Source: Parapedobacter sp. SGR-10
GTDB taxonomy: Bacteria; Bacteroidota; Bacteroidia; Sphingobacteriales; Sphingobacteriaceae
Assembly (NCBI RefSeq): GCF_011030405.1
Contig: NZ_JAAJTJ010000003.1
Coordinates: 148,881 to 212,880, forward strand
Reading direction: 5' to 3'
DNA: 64,000 bases
This document shows, piece after piece, positions 37,601 through 46,941 of this stretch (position 1 is the stretch's first letter; every line of letters begins with the position of its first letter). The notes beneath the pieces were generated by a model. It was not told the DNA's origin, did no database searches, and was given only the letters and a program-made list of their open reading frames with translations. The translations under genes were made by a program, and so were the position numbers.

Positions 37601-38825
37601 CTCGAATGCTTTGAAGTTTACTGCTGAAGGTGGTCATATTGTCCTGCGTATCGATTCGGTACAAAAAGACCTAAAAGAATGGATAACGATCAAGATTATC
37701 GACGACGGTATAGGGATACCGGAGGATCGCATCGATAAAATCTTTGAGCAGTACGCACATTATAACGAGTATAATACGAACGGTTACGGCTCGGGTATAG
37801 GTCTCACCTTTTCCAAGGCATTGGTAGAGCTGCACCATGGTCAGCTATATGCAGAAAGCACACAGCAAACCCCGGATTCCAAAGGATACACCTGCTTTAC
37901 CATAGAGTTGTCTGCGGGTAAGGAACATTTTCAAGAAGGAGATCTCATCCATGAATTTCAAGACGGTGATACAAATGAAGGAGGAGTTGCCACAACGGAA
38001 TATATCCATTCTTCAGCTCTGCATGAACAAAGAAAACAGCTGATCCTAGAAGACGCTGCTGACGAAAAAAATATTATGCTGCTCGTAGAGGACAATCTCG
38101 ATGTACAACAGTTTATAGCCGACCATTTTGAAGAATTTTTTGATGTCAAGACCGCAAATAATGGTAAAGAAGGGCTTCGTATTGCTTTGGATGTTTCTCC
38201 CGATATTATCATCAGCGATGTGATGATGCCCGAAATGAGTGGCATAGAACTTTGTCAGCACATAAAAACCGATTCCAGGACCAGTCATATCCCCCTTATT
38301 TTGCTGACAGCCCGTACACCACTTTTGTATAAAATAGAGGGTATAGAAACGGGAGCCGACGATTATATGACCAAACCTTTCAATCTAAGATTGCTGGAAG
38401 CGCGGGTATGGAATCTGTTGGAAGCCAGAAAAAGATTAAGAGACCGGTATAAAGAAAATATCACCCTTGAACCCAAGAATATAGCGATCACCTCTCCGGA
38501 CGTCAAATTTCTGGAAAGAGTAATGTCTTATATTGAGGAAAACCTTGATGAACCAAGCCTCAATGTAGAAGAGATTGGGAAAGAAATCGGCATGAGCCGG
38601 GTTACACTGTACCGAAAAATCAAAGCATTGACGAATCAGACGGTTATTGAATTTATTCGGAGTATCCGATTAAAAAGAGCAGCACAGCTTTTGGAACAAA
38701 ACCAGTTCAATATCAATGAGATCGCTTATATCGTAGGGTTTACAGATGTTGATTATTTCAGAAAGTGCTTCAAGGAGCGATTTGGCAAAACACCTAAAGA
38801 ATATGCTCATGCTAAGCGGAGCTAG
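34692..38825 (+). CDS. Hybrid two-component sensor/regulator 1 (HTCS), PUL1
   Basis: One-protein two-component system that senses an oligosaccharide in the periplasm and activates PUL genes; 1377 residues. Order: signal/anchor; about 14 Reg_prop beta-propeller repeats (GLSQNTVLCLMQDREGFVWV and WIGT repeats, about 30-640); Y_Y_Y domain (about 720-790); membrane helix (about 800-822); HisKA with NISHEIKTPL (His855); HATPase (about 920-1080); receiver with IISDVMMP (Asp1176); and a C-terminal AraC-type HTH. ATG 34692 chosen; a GTG at 34662 is in frame but precedes the signal sequence. A strong terminator follows. Confidence 0.95.
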   Translation: MRKVVWYCCLLILSMLTLGFAYGQHINFKHYTITEGLSQNTVLCLMQDREGFVWVGTEDGLNRFDGYEFINYRHENDHPKSISSNHINALMEDTDGKIWVGTSAGLNIFDRNTETFDLLSTRSDTRKTDYISSIFKDSKNNIWIGTFEGLKRYDRTSQSFELYQFYQDKDSLEFNKIYHIGEGADNMLWVCGLRDLKRFDPGSKKYLSLPSVLEKDLALNRSIARYIASDSLGNTWIASTNEGLFVYNTGKNKLTNYRKEANTNSLPSNIVRIVSFVNDNEVFVGTRDGLSIFNRRNGKFRNYNNDKYDPRSLSHNSVRSIIKDKSGNIWIGTFTGGLNLVNPHERFSFIGEYMGNNPGLSYRVIGALASEKDGGFWAGTEGGGLNFVTQDISSFTSFDLPGSNLSIFNNTIKALYPDGDSLWIGTYSGLLLMNKQTRTIRDYPINSTRGVQAIIRNTKGLWLGTNSQGLICIDQNGKQKIFRNQTGNPKSISGNNITAIVKDESDNLWIGTERGLNYFDGKAFTQFLYRPHEEYSLNSNNILSVCIDRKGRIWVGTKGGGLNLLDRKTKKFYALTEEQGLGNNVIHAIEEDDEGILWVSTNKGISRISIKEQGTVPLRTGDFSISNYTYEDGLHSSQFSSNASFKDAHGTLYFGGINGIIYFNPSRIKEDKNDPDIVFTDFLIRNRPANFSHENSPLQQTINETKKIVLSYDQAFITIKFAALNFLNPGKTQYAYRLENFSNDDDWHYVGNQRTATFTNLDAGEYILRVKATNNDGIWSDKIKEVKIIVLPPWWKTWWAYLLYIAFISGLLYLFYSYSLRNAKLKNELFYEHLSREKEQELAEQKLNFFTNISHEIKTPLTLILTPLEKLINLNEGNNKILNQLMLIKRNGDRLLRLVYQLLDFRKFEAGNMALQVSSENIVEFCKEIVLIFKPYARDKGIKIDIQAQQSEINAWIDTDKIEKVLYNLISNALKFTAEGGHIVLRIDSVQKDLKEWITIKIIDDGIGIPEDRIDKIFEQYAHYNEYNTNGYGSGIGLTFSKALVELHHGQLYAESTQQTPDSKGYTCFTIELSAGKEHFQEGDLIHEFQDGDTNEGGVATTEYIHSSALHEQRKQLILEDAADEKNIMLLVEDNLDVQQFIADHFEEFFDVKTANNGKEGLRIALDVSPDIIISDVMMPEMSGIELCQHIKTDSRTSHIPLILLTARTPLLYKIEGIETGADDYMTKPFNLRLLEARVWNLLEARKRLRDRYKENITLEPKNIAITSPDVKFLERVMSYIEENLDEPSLNVEEIGKEIGMSRVTLYRKIKALTNQTVIEFIRSIRLKRAAQLLEQNQFNINEIAYIVGFTDVDYFRKCFKERFGKTPKEYAHAKRS

Positions 38826-38858
38826 ACGAATATAAGGATATCTCGTGCTTTGCTTTAT

Positions 38859-38896
38859 TGTAGAGACACTGTATGTACAGTGTCTCTACATTTTTT
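38859..38896. terminator. Bidirectional terminator between HTCS1 and the 1063-residue gene
   Basis: Perfect 15-base stem TGTAGAGACACTGTA / TACAGTGTCTCTACA (38859-38873, 38876-38890), then TTTTTT. The genes on both sides converge on it. Confidence 0.9.
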
Positions 38897-38897
38897 A

Positions 38898-41800
38898 CTA
38901 TTTCCTTACCTCAAAGAAGCCTTGCAGAAGTTGTCGTTTTCCTTCGGCCGTCACAACAAGACGGTAGAAGTACGTGCCATTCTGAATATTTGTGGCCGTA
39001 AATACACGCTGATTGTTGTCATACCCATTGATTTCCTTTAAGATATTTCCTTTACTATTGAAGATGATGACCCGGTTGTCCGAATACTTCTCTATTCCCT
39101 CAATACTGAGGAAATCGTTTATACCATCACCATTTGGCGATACGACAGATGATACACGTATATCGAGGTTATGGGCAGGTAATGCTGTGCTCGAATTTGT
39201 TGTTGTGTCCGGCACAGTACTTTCAAGGTCCTCATTGCCAAGTAGTGCCAAAGCATACCTTACGCCCAATTCTGACGCCGAAGGGCTATCGAAATGTATA
39301 CCATCTCCTTTATCTGTCAATCCCTCGGCAGATACCCATGCAGTATAGGGTACCTCTGATACGAGTTGTGGCAATTGGTTGTTGATATTGGGAGAAGTTG
39401 CACGAAAGTGACCCAATTCGCCGACTATAAAGGGTAATGTAGGATCATTAAAGTCATTTCTAAGATTTTCTATCAATTCTTTTACTCTATTTGTCCAACT
39501 CGAATAATTGTCGCCGCTGTTGGATTCTCCTTGGTGAAACAAAACCCCTTTCAATACACCTTGGGTTCTTGCAATATTTACCCGATTTACGGATTCATCA
39601 TAAATACTTGAGCTTGTCCTGCTGTTTGGTGCTCCAGGTGCGAAAGCACTGATCGGTTGGCCTCCTACAGCGGTATTGATAATCCCGATCCGTACATTGG
39701 TGCCTGCACTTTCCAACATTTTTGTTGCGAAGCCTAATCCCGGACCCACACCCGCGTTTGGTAAATAGGAAATAGGATGTGAAGCCTCCACCCATTCAAA
39801 ATTTTCCGTCATCATTTTAATCTGTGGTGAAGTGCTGTCTACGCTCGTTGCTAAAGGGCCTGAGCCCACCATATTTGATTGCCCTGTGAGCAGGTAAATA
39901 TGGAAATCCGGATCTGCTTCGGCAATAGTTGTTCCCGGACCGTTGTAGAAACCGCGGTTAGGCTGAGCAGTAGCAGAAACTGCAATTCCGAAATAATCCT
40001 TGCCTCCGTTGTCGGCTATTATCTTGCCCGAATTTAATGCCGGAGACCCAGGCTGTAGTTTATAGCCGCCCACAGTATTCAGCCCTATGCCCCCAGATCC
40101 GGGGTTTATGAATAGAGGATCGGAAGTGAGATTTTGTGTGATGAAATCTATTTGTGCAGGCTGGGTTGTATTATAAAAGATATTGTCAGTTATTGTTCTG
40201 TTTTGAACACCGGTTCCGGTAGTTGCCAGACTGAATTTTGCAGGAGTTGGGGTAGTGTTTGCATTGTACACAATATTGTTGTGATAAGCATAGGTATGGC
40301 TACGGTTGGGATTTTCGTGCACTATGGTAGGGCTCAGTCCGGTACCTATATAAAACGTGTTATTGTACACGTTGACATCTGTCACGTCGAAGTTCATGAA
40401 CACGAGGCTTCCTTTGTCATTCTGACTTATATTATAACGACAGACAATGCCCGTATCCTGCAATGAGCTGCATAACCAAAAAAGTCCGTGTGCATTGTCG
40501 TGGCTATAACTATATTGCCAAATGGTACCGGGACTATTTAAATCGGGATCATATAAACTGCCATCATAGTCCGGCGATCGATTGAGATACCCTTCGTTGT
40601 ATTGAAAAACTGTATTGATCGAGCTTCTGGAAAATATTGTGTTGCCGGTAGTTCCGGTCGCTGTCTCATAGCATAGATTTCTTTCTACAAGCCCGCCGTC
40701 CGCTAAACGGATGATCATTGCATTTTTGGAAATATGGTGAATGGTATTATTTTTTATAAGCAGATTGGTTATTTTTCTACGTTCCCAGTTTGGCGTTTTG
40801 GGGTAGTCAGAGACGGAAATTTCGTGACTGGTGACAATGCCTTGGTTCTGGCAGTTGTAGATAAGACAATCTTCTACCCGGATATCATGAAAGCGGGTGT
40901 CGACTGTATTGTCGTTCTGGACTGTGAAATAGATTCCTGCTGACCTTTTATCACTCATTTCGTTGCCTACCGTGCCTCGAATATCATGTACGGTCAGGTT
41001 TTTTAAATAAATGTGCTCCAGCAGTCCAAAATTGTTTCCTATCACTTCAATTCCCCTTCTTTCAGCGTCAGCACTGGCATCGTTGGTAATTTCAAGGTTG
41101 TTTATTTCCCAAAAGGATTGGTTGTATAATTTTAAGGCTCCAGCTTGTATGATTCCGTCACCGTTGATAATGGGTTTGGGGCCCGTACCATACGAATCTA
41201 TAATAATGGGACTTTCATGGATTCCCGAACCTTTTGGCCAAAGCTGACCACTCCATATTCCGCCTGCTTTGAAGAGAATTTTTGCTCCGGGTAAAAAAGT
41301 CACCGAGTTTACTTTAGTTAGGCTTTGCCATGCTGTGGCAGGCGTGAGTCCATCGTTATTGTCATCACCAGCATCGGCATCAACATGATAGGTTCCGTTT
41401 TCTACTGTCACGCCTTCTGCCGTTATGTTGTCTATAGCGAAAGATTGTCTCTGCCCCGAGTTTCCGGAAATCCTTTTGCAGACCCACCGCACCTGCACGA
41501 CGGGTTGGCCCGAACATTCGACAGGCAGTAGAATCGAAAAAGGTGTTATATCCTGTCCATTTGTACCTGAAGTTGCATTTGGCGTAGTGCCACTTTCAAA
41601 AATGGCATCAGTAGGAGTGAAATTTCCGCTTGTACCGATCCGATACTGGAATACGAGCCCTAAGCGATAGTTGTTGATCGTACCATCATAAATATTCAGC
41701 ATGGTCATGGCATCAAAAGTAATTCTCACCTGTTGGGGAGCCGTTACGGAAGAAGTATTTAGTGCAAGAGCAATCGTCAGATCGTTATAGGTACTGGAGA

Positions 41801-42089
41801 GCAGTCCTATTTTCCCGGTAAAGTCATACACACCTGCCGCTGTAGTGGCATTGGATCCGGAAGATTTCATATTGACATTGGCTGTAGGAGGGTTGACACG
41901 CCCGCTGAGATTTGGCTCTGCTTCGACAATTCTCCATCCCTGAAAACCATCGGGGTACACTGCTCCAGGCAACCCGTCTAATACCGAAAAGTTCTGACTG
42001 TACGGCAATGGCTGTGGAGTCGGATTGGTCTGCGAAAAGGAAAGGAGCCCATTCGCAATTAAACCTAAAATAATAAATATCTTTTTCAT
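38898..42089 (-). CDS. Beta-helix plus SGNH esterase protein with T9SS C-terminal domain
   Basis: A 1063-residue multidomain secreted protein. Signal peptide to about residue 20; N-terminal beta domain (about 25-230; VYDFTGKIGLLSSTY); right-handed parallel beta-helix as in pectate-lyase-like proteins (about 235-700; many NNLEITND, IYNCQNQGI, NNTIHHISKNAM turns); SGNH esterase domain (about 720-970; YLLTGQSNMVGSG, FHQGESNSG, GIHFDSPSASELG); and a gliding-motility-associated type B sorting domain (VVSPNGDGINDFLSIEG). It would be exported by the type IX system. Whether the helix is a lyase or a binding module is unclear. Opposite strand to its neighbours, 256 bases from SusC2. Confidence 0.87.
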   Translation of the reverse strand: MKKIFIILGLIANGLLSFSQTNPTPQPLPYSQNFSVLDGLPGAVYPDGFQGWRIVEAEPNLSGRVNPPTANVNMKSSGSNATTAAGVYDFTGKIGLLSSTYNDLTIALALNTSSVTAPQQVRITFDAMTMLNIYDGTINNYRLGLVFQYRIGTSGNFTPTDAIFESGTTPNATSGTNGQDITPFSILLPVECSGQPVVQVRWVCKRISGNSGQRQSFAIDNITAEGVTVENGTYHVDADAGDDNNDGLTPATAWQSLTKVNSVTFLPGAKILFKAGGIWSGQLWPKGSGIHESPIIIDSYGTGPKPIINGDGIIQAGALKLYNQSFWEINNLEITNDASADAERRGIEVIGNNFGLLEHIYLKNLTVHDIRGTVGNEMSDKRSAGIYFTVQNDNTVDTRFHDIRVEDCLIYNCQNQGIVTSHEISVSDYPKTPNWERRKITNLLIKNNTIHHISKNAMIIRLADGGLVERNLCYETATGTTGNTIFSRSSINTVFQYNEGYLNRSPDYDGSLYDPDLNSPGTIWQYSYSHDNAHGLFWLCSSLQDTGIVCRYNISQNDKGSLVFMNFDVTDVNVYNNTFYIGTGLSPTIVHENPNRSHTYAYHNNIVYNANTTPTPAKFSLATTGTGVQNRTITDNIFYNTTQPAQIDFITQNLTSDPLFINPGSGGIGLNTVGGYKLQPGSPALNSGKIIADNGGKDYFGIAVSATAQPNRGFYNGPGTTIAEADPDFHIYLLTGQSNMVGSGPLATSVDSTSPQIKMMTENFEWVEASHPISYLPNAGVGPGLGFATKMLESAGTNVRIGIINTAVGGQPISAFAPGAPNSRTSSSIYDESVNRVNIARTQGVLKGVLFHQGESNSGDNYSSWTNRVKELIENLRNDFNDPTLPFIVGELGHFRATSPNINNQLPQLVSEVPYTAWVSAEGLTDKGDGIHFDSPSASELGVRYALALLGNEDLESTVPDTTTNSSTALPAHNLDIRVSSVVSPNGDGINDFLSIEGIEKYSDNRVIIFNSKGNILKEINGYDNNQRVFTATNIQNGTYFYRLVVTAEGKRQLLQGFFEVRK

Positions 42090-42294
42090 AATTAGTTGTT
42101 TATTATTGGCCTAAAAGCCGATTGTACTAAGTTATTTACAATCTTTTCGATTTGTACCCGATTATTATTTCAAATATACCTATGATTTGATTCAGCATGT
42201 GTTGATGTGGGGGCAACTCGTCTTTGTAGGCCTTGAAACATTTGCCTTGTATATATGCACGAAATGTCTCGTAACAGTACATACAAAAGGATGC

Positions 42295-42302
42295 TATATT
42301 TG
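42295..42302 (+). promoter_or_regulatory. -7 box of the PUL2 susC promoter
   Basis: TATATTTG fits TAnnTTTG, 44 bases before ATG 42346. No TTTG at -33, consistent with activator dependence. Confidence 0.45.
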
Positions 42303-42345
42303 AATCGTGCAACAAATGCATGACTAACCGGGCTATATTGCCATT

Positions 42346-45300
42346 ATGTATAACTCTCAACCACTAAGTATGTATTTAATTTATCAAAATCTACCACGTG
42401 TCCATTTTTGTAAAATTGTTTTTTGCTTGTTTGTTTTTTTTCAGAATATAGGTTTTGCACAGGTACAGTCGATTGTTGTTAAGGGTACTGTAAAGGACAA
42501 CGAAGGGCAAGCATTGTCCGGGGTATCGGTAGGCATAAAAAATAGTCCAACCGTAGCACGTACCAATGTGGACGGAGGCTATACTATCACCGTTCCCAGT
42601 AGTCAGTCTGTTCTGGTTTTTTCCCATTTAGGATTTGTTACGGTAGAACGACCTGTCGGGGCAAACAACATCGTGCATGTGACACTTCAAGAAGACTACC
42701 GCAGGATGGACGAAGTGGTTGTCGTTGGATACGGAACCCAACTAAGGAGTGAAGTGACAGGCTCCGTAAGTTCCATTAAGGCCGATCAGATGGATGAGTT
42801 TTCGGGTGGATCATTGAATACCAGTTTGCAAGGCAAGATAGCAGGCTTACAGATTACAACCGAGTCTGGGGAACCCGGTTCCGGTGCAACTTTCAATTTG
42901 CGAGGCGTGTCCTCGATCAATGGAGACAATTCTCCTTTGATTATTATCGATGGAATACCGATCAATAACGAAACTTTTCATTCGGAAGAAGATGGGGCAG
43001 GATTTAGCCCGCTCAACGATATCAATCCTACCGATATCGAATCCATTGAAGTGCTTAAGGATGCCGCCACAGCAGCTATATACGGTTCGAGAGCTTCAAA
43101 TGGTGTAGTGCTCATCACGACAAAGTCGGGAAGTACACCTGTCCCCACCATCAATTTTTCCTTAAATTCAAGTCTTGTCGGTATTTCTCGAAAAATTGGT
43201 GTTTTAAATGGCCCCCAGTTTAGGGATGCTTATATAGAGTCTATCTTTAATTCGGGGACTCTGGTAGAACAAGAATCCCTTATAGACTCTCTTCATCCCT
43301 TCTACCGAGACTCGTACAACTGGCAAGATATCATGTATCGCAATGCATTCCAGCATAAGGCCGATTTGAATGTGAGTGGAGCTTCTAAAGATAAGGCTAT
43401 CAATTATTATATCAGCACGAGCTATAAGGATCTCAAGCCTATCATTGTGGAGACAGATTACAAACAGGTCACCGGTGCAGCGAGAATCAATTATAAGATT
43501 ACAAAATCCATAGAAGGATATACAAATTTCAACCTGTCAAATTTTGCATATGATCGCCTGAATACCGGAGGGGGAGAAAGCAGTATTATTTTGAGATACC
43601 TCCGGACTATTCCGGTCTATAGTCCCTATGACCCGATCACCGGAGATTTGATACATCTCTATGAGCAGAGTAAGATAAGCCCCCTTTCCCAAGCCATCAA
43701 TATGGAAAACAAAATAAAAAGGTCCCGGTTGATGGCCAAGCAACAATTGGTTTTCCATATTATTAGGGGGCTGGATTTTAAAACCAGTGTAGGGCTGGAT
43801 TACAGCAATACAGAAACCAATTATTTTACGCCTTCCTTGTATGCCGTAGATGGTAAAAGGGTATATACCAGTTATCGCCCGACGACTTTTTACTCGCTCA
43901 TCAATGAAAATGTGCTGACCTACAAAAAGAGAATAGCGGCGCACCATAATCTGGATGTGCTGCTTGGGCAATCTTTTCAAAACTTTAAGACAGACGGTTA
44001 TTTTTTCAGAGGAACAGACTTTGTAGATGACATAGTGAGTAGTCTGGCGGGAGCTGCAAATATTACGAATTTTAGCCATGGGGTATCCGAACGGAGACTT
44101 TTGTCTTATTTCTCCCGGGTAAATTATAACTACAAGTCTAAGTATTTACTTGCCGTATTACTTAGGAGAGATGCATCTTCAAGATTTGCAGAACAAAACA
44201 GAGCCGCTTATTTTCCGTCGGTATCGCTGGGTTGGAATTTTACGAAAGAAAAGTTTCTCAAAAACGCTATTTTGACCGACGGAAAGTTGCGGGCAAGTTA
44301 TGGTGTCACTGGTAATCAGGGTATCGACAATTACGCCTCCTTGGGTGTTTTGCGGAAAGCAGGTGTTTATCTAGGACAAACGGCCATTGTCCAAAGCTAT
44401 CCTGAGAACCCAACTTTGCGATGGGAGACGACAAAGCAAATCGATGTGGGGGCAGACCTCGATTTTCTGAAGGGAAGGTTCGGTGTATCTTTGGACTTCT
44501 ATCAGAAAAACACTTCCGATTTGCTGTTTAATGTACAGATACCCAATCATACGGGCTTTCGAACAGTTCCTTACAATTATGGCAATTTGCAGAATAGAGG
44601 AATCGATCTCAGTCTGAATGGTACGATCATCAATAAGCCTTTCATTTGGAACAGTATATTTACGTTTGGCCTAAACAGAAATAAGGTCACCGATTTGCCG
44701 GGAGGAGAAGACTATCGGCCTAACGAAACAAGTTTGGCCAGGATAGGAGTGCCCGTAGGGGTATTTTATGGATTGAGGGCATTGGGTGTCTACTCCAGAG
44801 ATGAGGATAATGTCTATCGCATTCACGAAGATGGTACTGTACAACCGTACCGCAAGGGATCGCTTACCGGTGAGATATATAAAGGTGGAGATGTCATCTA
44901 TGAGGATATTAATGGAGACGGTATCATCAATGATGATGATTTGCAGATAATAGGTAACCCAACTCCCAAGTATTTTGGAGGATTTCAAAATAATTTTTCT
45001 TATAAAGGTTTTAAGCTCAGTATCTTCTTTAATTACGTGATCGGAAACGATATCTTCAATCTAGTCAGAAGGTCGCACGACGGTTTTGAGTTTCGGTCCA
45101 ACTATTCGACGGACCAATTAAGGAGGTGGCAAAAACCCGGAGACGTTACAGATATTCCTCGTCTGATCAGTGCTGATCCCATGCAAAACTATGCTATATC
45201 CTCACGCTTTGTGGAAGATGGATCGTTCATAAGGTTACAGACGCTAAGCTTGAATTATACCATTCCGACCGGTATCACAAAACGTTATGGCATGAAAGGG

Positions 45301-45459
45301 GCAAGTATCGGCATTAGCGGTCAGAACCTGTTGACATGGTCTGCTTATACGGGCTATGATCCGGAGGTGACGACAGGAGGAGATTTATCCTTTGGTGTCG
45401 ACAACGGCTCCTTTCCAAAATCCAGGTTTTATAATGTATCATTGAATATCAGACTGTAA
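42346..45459 (+). CDS. SusC-family TonB-dependent transporter of PUL2
   Basis: Outer-membrane importer, 1037 residues from ATG 42346 (another ATG at 42370 fits the signal peptide equally well). Carboxypeptidase-D-like domain (VKGTVKDNEGQALSGVSVGI), DEVVVVGYGTQLRSEV, plug (GVSSINGDNSPLIIIDGIPI), barrel ending SRFYNVSLNIRL. Clearly paralogous to SusC1 at 24461, with the same plug wording and C-terminal GYDPE-VTTGGD-FGVDNGSFP pattern. Heads the susCD-fas1 operon. Confidence 0.96.
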   Translation: MYNSQPLSMYLIYQNLPRVHFCKIVFCLFVFFQNIGFAQVQSIVVKGTVKDNEGQALSGVSVGIKNSPTVARTNVDGGYTITVPSSQSVLVFSHLGFVTVERPVGANNIVHVTLQEDYRRMDEVVVVGYGTQLRSEVTGSVSSIKADQMDEFSGGSLNTSLQGKIAGLQITTESGEPGSGATFNLRGVSSINGDNSPLIIIDGIPINNETFHSEEDGAGFSPLNDINPTDIESIEVLKDAATAAIYGSRASNGVVLITTKSGSTPVPTINFSLNSSLVGISRKIGVLNGPQFRDAYIESIFNSGTLVEQESLIDSLHPFYRDSYNWQDIMYRNAFQHKADLNVSGASKDKAINYYISTSYKDLKPIIVETDYKQVTGAARINYKITKSIEGYTNFNLSNFAYDRLNTGGGESSIILRYLRTIPVYSPYDPITGDLIHLYEQSKISPLSQAINMENKIKRSRLMAKQQLVFHIIRGLDFKTSVGLDYSNTETNYFTPSLYAVDGKRVYTSYRPTTFYSLINENVLTYKKRIAAHHNLDVLLGQSFQNFKTDGYFFRGTDFVDDIVSSLAGAANITNFSHGVSERRLLSYFSRVNYNYKSKYLLAVLLRRDASSRFAEQNRAAYFPSVSLGWNFTKEKFLKNAILTDGKLRASYGVTGNQGIDNYASLGVLRKAGVYLGQTAIVQSYPENPTLRWETTKQIDVGADLDFLKGRFGVSLDFYQKNTSDLLFNVQIPNHTGFRTVPYNYGNLQNRGIDLSLNGTIINKPFIWNSIFTFGLNRNKVTDLPGGEDYRPNETSLARIGVPVGVFYGLRALGVYSRDEDNVYRIHEDGTVQPYRKGSLTGEIYKGGDVIYEDINGDGIINDDDLQIIGNPTPKYFGGFQNNFSYKGFKLSIFFNYVIGNDIFNLVRRSHDGFEFRSNYSTDQLRRWQKPGDVTDIPRLISADPMQNYAISSRFVEDGSFIRLQTLSLNYTIPTGITKRYGMKGASIGISGQNLLTWSAYTGYDPEVTTGGDLSFGVDNGSFPKSRFYNVSLNIRL

Positions 45460-45461
45460 TC

Positions 45462-46928
45462 ATGAAAAAACTAATCTATAAAATCAAATTTCTGACTATC
45501 GGCCTGACCTTGTCCGCGTCGATGCAATCGTGTGAAAAAATGCTCGATCTGTCGCCTACGACGGAATATGCGTCAAGGGATTATTTTGCTTCTACGTCAC
45601 AAGCCTATGCGGTACTGTATGGCGCTTATTATCAATTGCAGACAGCCATCAATCAAGAATTTATCTATTACGGCGAAGCCCGTTCGGACAATGTGAAGTT
45701 TGGAGGAGGATCCTTGTCCAACAATACCTTGAGTGTCATCCAGAATGCGCTCGATGGCAATCTGGCCTATTCCGACTGGGGAAATTTCTATTCGGTGATC
45801 AAGCAGGCGAACCTAGTGATCAAGAAGGTTCCCTTAATGAGAGAGAGGGGCATAAATGTACGTGATGCAGATTACAATAAGCTGATCGGACAAGCCCTGG
45901 GTCTTAGAGCACTGACTTATTTCTATCTGGTCAGAATATGGGGAGATGTTCCTCTGATAATCGAACCGGTAGAAAAAGAAACGGACCTCAATGTATTTAA
46001 AACACCACGTATCGCTAAAGAGATTATTTATCAGCAGATCTCTACCGATCTTGTCAGGGCAAGAGCATTGCTGCCGACAACCAATGCCAATAATATGGAA
46101 ACACGTGGGATGCTGACCAGAGGGGCAATTGATGCTATGCAGACCGATTTCTATATGTGGCGAAATATGCCGGATAGTGCGATCATTACGTCTGCACGAT
46201 TGATCAATGCCGCAGGTGAACCGGCCTATGCAACCTATAAACTGGCGGAATTGTACAACCCCAATATAGACTACCGGGTTTCGGGCAATTCGATAGATAA
46301 TGCGCCTTATTCGTTGATGTTTACCCAAGGGCTCTCCGAAGAGTCTATTTTTGAAGTCGTATTCAGCTTTGAGGATAATAATACTTCCAATATTTATGGG
46401 ATTTATGGGAATATCAATGCGCAGTTTGCCGCGAGGGATGAGCTTGCAGGGGCTTTTCTGGATACCGATCTGAGGGTGTTGACAAATTTTCGGAGTAGTA
46501 CCCAGATCTACAAGTTCTTTCCAAAGACAGGGTTTGACCAGTCTACCCAAAACGATAAGAATGTGATGATCTATCGGCTGTCCGATGTTATGCTGTTGAG
46601 AGCCGAAGCTTTAAATGCCCGAAATCAACGGGCACAGGCCTTTCTGCTGGTCAATAAGATCAGGGAAAGAGCAGGTTTGACGGCTATAGCTGCGGCCGAG
46701 TACGAGGCCTATACAGAGGAAGAGGCCCAAGAGGTCATTTTGACCGAAAGGCAGAAAGAACTTTGCTTTGAAGGGAAGAGGTGGTTTGATTTGGTAAGAA
46801 CAGGCAAAGCCATAGAGGTCATGCAACCGATAAACGGTATATCCGATCCCAATAATCTGGTCTGGCCCATCAATCTGAATGTCATCAGGCAAAACCCACA
46901 GATAGAGCAAAATGAATTTTATAAATAA
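45462..46928 (+). CDS. SusD-family glycan-binding lipoprotein of PUL2
   Basis: A 488-residue partner of SusC2; lipobox SMQSC (Cys24). Core features: LGLRALTYFYLVRIWGDVPL, NVFKTPRIAKEIIYQQIS, and C-terminal KELCFEGKRWFDLVRTGKAI and LVWPINLNVIRQNPQIEQNE. Paralogue of 22969. Starts 2 bases after the SusC stop. Confidence 0.95.
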   Translation: MKKLIYKIKFLTIGLTLSASMQSCEKMLDLSPTTEYASRDYFASTSQAYAVLYGAYYQLQTAINQEFIYYGEARSDNVKFGGGSLSNNTLSVIQNALDGNLAYSDWGNFYSVIKQANLVIKKVPLMRERGINVRDADYNKLIGQALGLRALTYFYLVRIWGDVPLIIEPVEKETDLNVFKTPRIAKEIIYQQISTDLVRARALLPTTNANNMETRGMLTRGAIDAMQTDFYMWRNMPDSAIITSARLINAAGEPAYATYKLAELYNPNIDYRVSGNSIDNAPYSLMFTQGLSEESIFEVVFSFEDNNTSNIYGIYGNINAQFAARDELAGAFLDTDLRVLTNFRSSTQIYKFFPKTGFDQSTQNDKNVMIYRLSDVMLLRAEALNARNQRAQAFLLVNKIRERAGLTAIAAAEYEAYTEEEAQEVILTERQKELCFEGKRWFDLVRTGKAIEVMQPINGISDPNNLVWPINLNVIRQNPQIEQNEFYK

Positions 46929-46941
46929 TTATCATGTTGTT

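Noticed and set aside
45834..46550. 238-residue minus-strand frame inside SusD2
   Set aside because: Antisense shadow; the plus-strand SusD motifs are intact.
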